Assembly (NCBI GenBank): GCA_032622095.1
Contig: CP136063.1
Span: forward strand, 77,663,980-77,727,979
Source: Siphonodentalium dalli
Lineage: Eukaryota; Mollusca; Scaphopoda; Gadilida; Siphonodentaliidae
Direction of reading: 5' to 3'
DNA: 64,000 bases
Positions 54,160 through 64,000 of the stretch are shown piece by piece. The translations under genes and the position numbers were made by a program. Below the pieces are notes generated by a model. It did no database searches. It saw nothing but the letters and a program-made list of their open reading frames with translations, and had not been told where the DNA came from. Positions within the stretch are counted from its first letter, which is position 1, and each line of letters begins with the position of its first letter.

Positions 54160-57100
54160 TTCTTGTAGTTGATTTAGGATTTCACCGCACGGGCTCCGAT
54201 TTGGGGTTCACCATGTTAAGGGTCCATCATAGCAAATGCGTAGGAGTCTAAATATCTGGATTCTTGGGATATAATATGAACGTTGAGACATATATGAATC
54301 ATCCTGCATCCGTACATGAATAATATAATGTTGACTTAGGGTTTCACCGCACGGGCTCCAATTTGGGGTTCACCATGTTAAGGGCCCTTCATAGAGAATG
54401 GGTAGGAGTATAAATATCTGGATTCTTGCAATATAATATGAACGTTGGGACATATATGAATCGACTGCATCCGTACATGACTAATATATAGTTGACTTAG
54501 GGTTTCACCGCACGGGCTCCAATTTGGGGTTCACCATGTTAAGGGCCCATCATAGAGAATGGGTAGGAGTAAAAATATCTGGATTCTGGAAATATAATAT
54601 GAACGTTGGGAAATATATGAATCGTCCTGCATCCCTATATGACTAATATATAGTTGATTTAGGATTTCACCGCACGGGCTCCGATTTGGGGTTCACCATG
54701 TTAAGGGCCCATCATAGAGAATGGGTAGGAGTAAACATATCTGGATTCTGGAAATATAATATGAACGTTGGGAAATATATGAATCGTCCTGCATCCCTAT
54801 ATGACTAATATATAGTTGATTTAGGATTTCACCGCACGGGCTCCGATTTGGGGTTCACCATGTTAAGGGCCCATCATAGAGAATGGGTAGGAGTCTAAAT
54901 ATCTGGATTCTTGGGATATAATATGAACGTTGGGACATATATGAATCGTCCTGCATCCGTACATGACTAATATATAGTTGACTTAGGGTTTCACCGCACG
55001 GGCTCCAATTTGGGGTTCACCATGCTAAGGGCCCATCATAGAGAATGGGTAGGAGTCTAAATATCTGGATTCTTGCAGTATAATATGAACGTTGGGACAT
55101 ATATGAATCGTCCTGCATCCGTACATGACTAATATATAGTTGATTTAGGTTTTCACCGCACAGGCTCCGATTTGGGGTTCACCATGTTAAGGGCTGATCA
55201 TAGAGAATGGGTAGGAATCTAAATATCTGGATTCTGGAAATATTATATGAACTTTGGGACATATCTGGACCGTCCTGCATCCGTACATGACTAATATATA
55301 GTTGACTTAGGTTTTCACCGCACGGGCTCCGATTTGGGGTTCACCATGTTAAGGGCCGATCATAGCAAATGCGTAGGATTCTAAATATCTGGATTCTTGG
55401 GATATAATATGAGCGTTGGGACATATCTGGACTGTCCTGCATCCGTATATGACTAATATATAGTTGACTTAGGTTTTCACCGCACGGGCTCCAATTTGGG
55501 GTTCACCATGTTAAGGGCCCATCTTAGAGAATGGGTAGGAGTCAAAATATCTGGATTCTGGAAATATAATATGAACGTTGGGACATATCTGGACCGTCCT
55601 GCATCCGTACATGACTAATATATAGTTGACTTAGGTTTTCACCGCATGGGCTCCGATTTGGGGTTCACCATGTTAAGGGCCCATCATAGAGAATGGGTAG
55701 GAATCAAAATATCTGGATTCTGGAAATATAATATGAACGTTGGGACATATCTGGACCGTCCTGCATCCCTATATGACTAATATATAGTTGATTTAGGATT
55801 TCACCGCACAGTCTCCGATTTGGTGTTCACCATGTTAAGGGCCCATCATAGAGAATGGGTAGGAGTCTAAATATCTTGATTCTTGGGATATAATATGAAC
55901 GTTGGGACATATATGAATCGTCCTGCATCCGTACATGACTAATATATAGTTGACTTAGGGTTTCACCGCACGGGCTCCAATTTGGGGTTCACCATGTTAA
56001 GGGCCCATCATAGAGAATGGGTAGGAATCAAAATATCTGGATTCTGGAAATATAATATGAACGTTGGGACATATCTGGACCGTCATGCATCCGTACATGA
56101 CTAATATATAGTTGACTTAGGGTTTCACCGCACAGGCTCCGATTTGGGGTTCACCATGCTAAGGGCCCATCATAGAGAATGGGTAGGAGTCAAAATATCT
56201 GGATTCTGGAAATATAATATGAACGTTGGGAAATATATGAATCGTCCTGCATCCCTATATGACTAATATATAGTTGATTTAGGATTTCACCGCACGGGCT
56301 CCGATTTGGGGTTCACCATGTTAAGGGCCCATCATAGAGAATGGGTAGGAGTAAAAATATCTGGATTCTGGAAATATAATATGAACGTTGGGAAATATAT
56401 GAATCGTCCTGCATCCCTATATGACTAATATATAGTTGATTTAGGATTTCACCGCACGGGCTCCGATTTGGGGTTCACCATGTTAAGGGCCCATCATAGA
56501 GAATGGGTAGGAGTCTAAATATCTGGATTCTTGGGATATAATATGAACGTTGGGACATATATGAATCGTCCTGCATCCGTATAAGACTAATATATAGTTG
56601 ACTTAGGGTTTCACCGCACGGGCTCTAATTTGGGGTTCACCATGCTAAGGGCCCATCATAGAGAATGGGTAGGAGTCTAAATATCTGGATTCTTGCAATA
56701 TAATATGAACGTTGGGACATATATGAATCGTCCTGCATCCGTACATGACTAATATATAGTTGACTTAGGGTTTCACCGCACGGGCTCCAATTTGGGGTTC
56801 ACCATGTTAAGGGCCCATCATAGAGAATGGGTAGGAGTCTAAATATCTGGATTCTTGCAGTATAATATGAACGTTGGGACATATATGAATCGTCCTGCAT
56901 CCGTACCTGACTAATATATAGTTGATTTAGGTTTTCACCGCACAGGCTCCAATTTGGGGTTCACCATGTTAAGGGCTGATCATAGAGAATGGGTAGGAAT
57001 CTAAATATCTGGATTCTGGAAATATTATATGAACTTTGGGACATATCTGGACCGTCCTGCATCCGTACATGACTAATATATAGTTGACTTAGGTTTTCAC

Positions 57101-60100
57101 CGCACGGGCTCCGATTTGGGGTTCACCATGTTAAGGGCCCATCATAGCAAATGCGTAGGATTCTAAATATCTGGATTCTTGGGATATAATATGAGCGTTG
57201 GGACATATCTGGACTGTCCTGCATCCGTATATGACTAATATATAGTTGACTTAGGTTTTCACCGCACGGGCTCCAATTTGGGGTTCACCATGTTAAGGGC
57301 CCATCTTAGAGAATGGGTAGGAGTAAAAATATCTGGATTCTGGAAATATAATATGAACGTTGGGACATATCTGGACCGTCCTGCATCCGAACATGACTAA
57401 TATATAGTTGACTTAGGGTTTCACCGCATGGGCTCCGATTTGGGGTTCACCATGTTAAGGGCCCATCATAGAGAATGGGTAGGAGTCAAAATATCTGGAT
57501 TCTTGAAATAGAATATGAACGTTGGGACATATCTGGACCGTCCTGCATCCCTATATGACTAATATATAGTTGATTTAGGATTTCACCGCACGGGCTCCGA
57601 TTTGGGGTTCACCATGTTAAGGGCCCATCATAGCAAATGCGTAGGAGTCTAAATATCTGGATTCTTGGGATATAATATAACGTTGGGACATATATGAATC
57701 GTCATGCATCCGTACATGAATAATATATTGTTGACTTAGGGTTTCACCGCACGGGTTCCAATTTGGGGTTCACCATGTTAAGGGCCCTTCATAGAGAATG
57801 GGTAGGAGTATAAATCTCTGGATTCTTGCGATATAATATGAACGTTGGGACATATATGAATCGTCCTGCATCCCTATATGACTAATATATAGTTGATTTA
57901 GGATTTCACCGCACGGGCTCCAATTTGGGGTTCACCATGTTAAGGGCCCATCATAGAGAATGGGTAGGAGTCAAAATATCTGGATTCTGGAAATATAATA
58001 TGAACGTTGGGACATATCTGGACCGTCCTGCATCCCTATATGACTAATATATAGTTGATTTAGGATTTCACCGCACGGGCTCCGATTTGGTGTTCACCAT
58101 GTTAAGGGCCCATAATAGAGAATGGGTAGGAGTATAAATATCTGGATTCTTGCAATATAATATGAACGTTGGGACATATATGAATCGTCCTGCATCCGTA
58201 CATGACTAATATATAGTTGACTTAGGGTTTCACCGCACGGGCTCCAATTTGGGGTTCACCATGTTAAGGGCCCTTCATAGAGAATGGGTAGGAGTATAAA
58301 TATCTGGATTCTTGCAATATAATATGAACGTTGGGACATATATGAATCGTCCTGCATCCGTACATGACTAATATATAGTTGACTTAGGGTTTCACCGCAC
58401 GGGCTCCAATTTGGGGTTCACCATGTTAAGGTCCCATCATAGAGAATGGGTAGGAGTCAAAATATCTGGATTCTGGAAATATAATATGAACGTTGGGACA
58501 TGTCTGGACCGTCCTGCGTCCGTACATGACTAATATATAGTTGACTTAGGTTTTCACAGCACGGGCTCCGATTTGGGGTTCACCATGTTAAGGGTCCATC
58601 ATAGCAAATGCGTAGGAGTCTAAATATCTTGATTCTTGGGATATAATATGAACGTTGGGACATATATGAATCGTCCTGCATCCGTACATGACTAATATAT
58701 AGTTGACTTAGGGTTTCACCGCACGGGCTCCAATTTGGGGTTCACCATGTTAAGGGCCCTTCATAGAGAATGGGTAGGAGTATAAATATCTGGATTCTTG
58801 CAATATAATATGAACGTTGGGACATATATGAATCGTCCTGCATCCGTACATGACTAATATATAGTTGACTTAGGGTTTCACCGCACGGGCTCCAATTTGG
58901 GGTTCACCATGTTAAGGTCCCATCATAGAGAATGGGTAGGAGTTAAAATATCTGGATTCTGGAAATATAATATGAACGTTGGGACATGTCTGGACCGTCC
59001 TGCATCCGTACATGACTAATATATAGTTGACTTAGATTTTCACAGCACGGGCTCCAATTTGGGGTTCACCATGTTAAGGGCCCTTCATAGAGAATGGGTA
59101 GGAGTATAAATATCTGGATTCTTGCGATATAATATGAACGTTGGGACATATATGAATCGTCCTGCATCCGTACATGACTAATATATAGATGACGTAGGGT
59201 TTCACCGCACGGGCTCCAATTTGGGGTTCACCATGTTAAGGGCCCATCATAGAGAATGGGTAGGAGTCTAAATATCTGGATTCTTGCAGTATAATATGAA
59301 CGTTGGGACATATATGAATCGTCCTGCATCCCTATATGACTAATATATAGTTGATTTAGGTTTTCACCGCACAGGCTCCAATTTGGGGTTCACCATGTTA
59401 AGGGCTGATCATAGAGAATGGGTAGGAATCTAAATATCTGGATTCTGGAAATATAATATGAACTTTGGGACATATCTGGACCGTCCTGCATCCGTACATG
59501 ACTAATATATAGTTGACTTAGGTTTTCACCGCACGGGCTCCGATTTGGGGTTCACCATGTTAAGGGCCCATCATAGCAAATGCGTAGGATTCTAAATATC
59601 TGGATTCTTGGGATATAATATGAGCGTTGGGACATATCTGGACTGTCCTGCATCCGTATATGACTAATATATAGTTGACTTAGGTTTTCACCGCACGGGC
59701 TCCAATTTGGGGTTCACCATGTTAAGGGCCCATCTTAGAGAATGGGTAGGAGTCAAAATATCTGGATTCTGGAAATATAATATGAACGTTGGGACATATC
59801 TGGACCGTCCTGCATCCGTACATGACTAATATATAGTTGACTTAGGTTTTCACCGCATGGGCTCCGATTTGGGGTTCACCATGTTAAGGGCCCATCATAG
59901 AGAATGGGTAGGAATCAAAATATCTGGATTCTGGAAATATAATATGAACGTTGGGACATATCTGGACCGTCCTGCATCCCTATATGACTAATATATAGTT
60001 GATTTAGGATTTCACCGCACAGTCTCCGATTTGGTGTTCACCATGTTAAGGGCCCATCATAGAGAATGGGTAGGAGTCTAAATATCTTGATTCTTGGGAT

Positions 60101-63100
60101 ATAATATGAACGTTGGGACATATATGAATCGTCCTGCATCCGTACATGACTAATATATAGTTGACTTAGGGTTTCACCGCACGGGCTCCAATTTGGGGTT
60201 CACCATGTTAAGGGCCCTTCATAGAGAATGGGTAGGAGTATAAATATCTGGATTCTTGCAATATAATATGAACGTTGGGACATATATGAATCGTCCTGCA
60301 TCCGTACATGACTAATATATAGTTGACTTAGGGTTTCAACGCACGGGCTCCGATTTGGGGTTCACCATGTTAAGGTCCCATCATAGAGAATGGGTAGGAG
60401 TCAAAATATCTGGATTCTGGAAATATAATAAGAACGTTGGGACATGTCTGGACCGTCCTGCGTCCGTACATGACTAATATATAGTTGACTTAGGTTTTCA
60501 CAGCACGGGCTCCGATTTGGGGTTCACCATGTTAAGGGTCCATCATAGCAAATGCGTAGGATTCTAAATATCTTGATTCTTGGGATATAATATGAACGTT
60601 GGGACATATATGAATCGTCCTGCATCCGTACATGACTAATATATAGTTGACTTAGGGTTTCACAGCACGGGCTCCAATTTGGGGTTCACCATGTTAAGGG
60701 CCCTTCATAGAGAATGGGTAGGAGTATAAATATCTGGATTCTTGCAAGATAATATGAACGTTGGGACATATATGAATCGTCCTGCATCCGTACATGACTA
60801 ATATATAGTTGACTTAGGGTTTCACCGCACGGGCTCCAATTTGGGGTTCACCATGTTAAGGTCCCATCATAGAGAATGGGTAGGAGTTAAAATATCTGGA
60901 TTCTGGAAATATAATATGAACGTTGGGACATGTCTGGACCGTCCTGCATCCGTACATGACTAATATATAGTTGACTTAGATTTTCACAGCACGGGCTCCA
61001 ATTTGGGGTTCACCATGTTAAGGGCCCTTCATAGAGAATGGGTAGGAGTATAAATATCTGGATTCTTGCGATATAATATGAACGTTGGGACATATATGAA
61101 TCGTCCTGCATCCGTACATGACTAATATATAGTTGACTTAGGGTTTCACCGCACGGGCTCCAATTTAGGGTTCACCATGTTAAGGGCCCATCATAGAGAA
61201 TGGGTAGGAGTCTAAATATCTGGATTCTTGCAGTATAATATGAACGTTGGGACATATATGAATCGTCCTGCATCCCTATATGACTAATATATAGTTGATT
61301 TAGGTTTTCACCGCACAGGCTCCAATTTGGGGTTCACCATGTTAAGGGCTGATCATAGAGAATGGGTAGGAATCTAAATATCTGGATTCTGGAAATATAA
61401 TATGAACTTTGGGACATATCTGGACCGTCCTGCATCCGTACATGACTAATATATAGTTGACTTGGGGTTTCACCGCACGGCTCCAAGTTGGGGTTCACCA
61501 TGTTAAGGGCCCATCATAGAGAATGGGTAGGAGTCAAAATATCTGGATTCTGGAAATATAATATGAACGTTGGGACATATCTGGACCGTCCTGCATCCAT
61601 ACATGACTAATATATAGTTGACTTAGGTTTTCATCGCACGGGCTCCGATTTGGGGTTCACCATGTCAAGGGCCCATCATAGCAAATGCGTAGGAGTCTAA
61701 ATATCTTGATTCTTGCGGTATAATATGAACGTTGGGACATATATGAATCGTCCTGCATCCCTATAAGACTAATATATAGTTGATTTAGGATTTCACCGCA
61801 CGGGCTCCAATTTAGGGTTCACCATGTTAAGGGCCCATCATAGAGAATGGGTAGGAGTCTAAATATCTGGATTCTTGCAGTATAATATGAACGTTGGGAC
61901 ATATATGAATCGTCCTGCATCCCTATATGACTAATATATAGTTGATTTAGGTTTTCACCGCACAGGCTCCAATTTGGGGTTCACCATGTTAAGGGCTGAT
62001 CATAGAGAATGGGTAGGAATCTAAATATCTGGATTCTGGAAATATAATATGAACTTTGGGACATATCTGGACCGTCCTGCATCCGTACATGACTAATATA
62101 TAGTTGACTTAGGTTTTCACCGCATGGGCTCCGATTTGGGGTTCACCATGTTAAGGGCCCATCATAGAGAATGGGTAGGAGTCAAAATATCTGGATTCTG
62201 GAAATAGAATATGAACGTTGGGACATATATGAATCGTCCTGCATCCCTATAAGACTAATATATAGTTGATTTAGGATTTCACCGCACGGGCTCCAATTTA
62301 GGGTTCACCATGTTAAGGGCCCATCATAGAGAATGGGTAGGAGTCTAAATATCTGGATTCTTGCAGTATAATATGAACGTTGGGACATATATGAATCGTC
62401 CTGCATCCGTACATGACTAATATATAGTTGATTTAGGTTTTCACCGCATAGGCTCCAATTTGGAGTTCACCATGTTAAGGGCTGATCATAGAGAATGGGT
62501 AGGAATCTAAATATCTGGATTCTGGAAATATAATATGAACTTTGGGAGATATCTGGACCGTCCTGCATCCGTACATGACTAATATATAGTTGAATTAGGT
62601 TTTCACCACACGGGCTCCGATTTGGGGTTCACCATGTTAAGGGCCCTTCATAGAGAATGGGTAGGAGTCAAAATATCTGGATTCTTGCGATATAATATGA
62701 ACGTTGGGACATATATGAATCGTCCTGCATCCGTACATGATTAATATATAGTTGACTTAGGGTCTCACCGCACGGGCTCCAATTTGGGGTTCAGCATGTT
62801 AAGGGCCCATCATAGAGAATGGGTAGGAGTCAAAATATCTGGATTCTGGAAATATAATATGAACGTTGGGACATATATGAATCGTCCTGCATCCCTATAT
62901 GACTAATATATAGTTGATTTAGGATTTCACCGCATGGGCTCCGATTTGGGGTTCACCATGTTAAGGGCCCATCATAGCAAATGCGTAGGAGTTTAAATAT
63001 CTGGATTCTTGGGATATAATATGAGCGTTGGGACATATCTGGATCGTCCTGCATCCAAATATGACTAATATATAGTTGACTTAGGTTATCACCGCACGGG

Positions 63101-64000
63101 CTCCAATTTGGGGTTCACCATGTTAAGGGCCCTTCATAGAGAATGGGTAGGAGTCAAAATATCTGGATTCTTGCGATATAATATGAACGTTGGGACATAT
63201 ATGAATCGTCCTGCATCCGTACATGATTAATATATAGTTGACTTAGGGTCTCACCGCACGGGCTCCAATTTGGGGTTCACCATGTTAAGGGCCCATCATA
63301 GAGAATGGGTAGGAATCAAAATATCTGGATTCTGGAAGTATAATATGAACGTTGGGACATATCTGGACCGTCCTGCATCCCTATATGACTAATATATAGT
63401 TGATTTAGGATTTCACCGCACAGGCTCCGATTTGGTGTTCACCATGTTAAGGGCCCATCATAGAGAATGGGTAGGAGTCTAAATATCTTGATTCTTGGGA
63501 TATAATATGAACGTTGGGACATATATGAATCGTCCTGCATCCGTACATGACTAATATATAGTTGTCTTAGGGTTTCACCGCACAGGCTCCGATTTGGGGT
63601 TCACCATGCTAAGGGGCCATCATAGAGAATGGGTAGGAGTCTAAATATCTGGATTCTTGCAATATAATATGAACGTTGGGACATTTATGAATCGTCCTGC
63701 ATCCCTATATGACTAATATATAGTTGATTTAGGATTTCACCGCACGGGCTCCAATTTGGGGTTCACCATGTTAAGGGCTGATCATAGAGAATGGGTAGGA
63801 ATCTAAATATCTGGATTCTGGAAATATAATATGAATTTTGGGACATATCTGGACCGTCCTGCATCCGTACATGACTAATATATAGTTGACTTAGGTTTTC
63901 ACCGCACGGGCTCCGATTTGGGGTTCACCATGTTAAGGGCCCATCATAGCTAATGCGTAGGATTCTAAATATCTGGATTCTTGTGATATAATATGAGCGT
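54160..64000 (+). repeat. 162-bp satellite array, about 60 copies, continues past the window
   Basis: GGGGTTCACCATGTTAAGGG recurs every 162 bp (for example caccatg at 54,532, 54,694 and 54,856). The best conserved part is TTTCACCGCACGGGCTCC through TTAAGGGCCC. Monomers fall into variants such as ACATATATGAATCGTCC versus ACATATCTGGACCGTCC, and CATAGAGAATGGG versus CATAGCAAATGCG. Blocks of variants are repeated at offsets of 11, 12, 15 and 26 monomers. No open frame or gene is supported inside. Confidence 0.97.

Noticed and set aside
54160-64000. CENP-B box in the 162-bp satellite
   Set aside because: No match to the TTCG....A..CGGG pattern was seen in the monomer.

Overview
The window is animal nuclear DNA, AT-rich and dominated by repeats, probably from a marine invertebrate. 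It holds Ty3/gypsy, CR1/L2-like, L1-like and Penelope-like retroelements, tRNA-derived SINEs with an (AATC)n tail, TTAA- and TA-flanked MITEs, several satellites and a histone-type mRNA 3' end. The SINE tail suggests a lophotrochozoan such as a mollusc, but this is a guess and the species cannot be fixed. No complete host gene is present. Four possible host-gene pieces are a secreted PAN/apple-like first exon (24685-24997, +), a GC3-rich terminal exon followed by a histone-type stem-loop (54010-54152, -), and two weaker exon candidates near 31.6 kb (-) and 51.4 kb (+).

Layout. 0.7-5.6 kb: two TTAA-flanked MITEs head to tail, then a degenerate gypsy RT/RNase H split by a 5'-truncated LINE on the other strand. 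6.4-7.9 kb: a SINE and a 794-bp TA-flanked MITE. 8.9-19.05 kb (-): the centrepiece, a Ty3/gypsy-type element of about 10 kb. 19.2-24 kb: MITEs, dispersed repeat tails and short duplications. 24.7-25.0 kb: the PAN-like exon. 26.3-27.7 kb: an L1-like remnant with an internal tandem duplication. 28-35 kb: tandem repeats, a third TTAA MITE, palindromes and fold-back elements. 35.4-40.2 kb: an 82-bp satellite interrupted by a 2,955-bp inverted-repeat element with an exact TAC target duplication. 41.7-53.1 kb: MITE and SINE copies, a LINE tail, several 160-450-bp tandem repeats and a Penelope-like remnant. 53.9-54.15 kb: histone-type stem-loop and terminal exon. 54.16-64 kb: a 162-bp satellite running off the window.

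The main discovery candidate is the 8.9-19 kb element. In transcription order it encodes a helix-hairpin-helix (HhH) domain, a Q-rich spacer, Gag with a CCHC knuckle, protease, RT, RNase H, and integrase ending in a C4HC3 PHD finger. An acidic Ser-rich ORF follows, then, in the position usually taken by env, a protein with a C2H2 finger, a proline-rich stretch and a TatD nuclease domain that keeps all six metal ligands. The gag-pol part carries many stops and frameshifts, while the TatD frame is open for 2 kb. A working model, which is inference, is an element that gained DNA-binding (HhH), chromatin-reading (PHD) and nuclease (TatD) modules acting on its cDNA or target site. No LTR pair could be found by eye.

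The second candidate is the histone-type 3' processing signal placed 60 nt after the stop of an unrecognised, non-histone exon at the edge of the 162-bp satellite.
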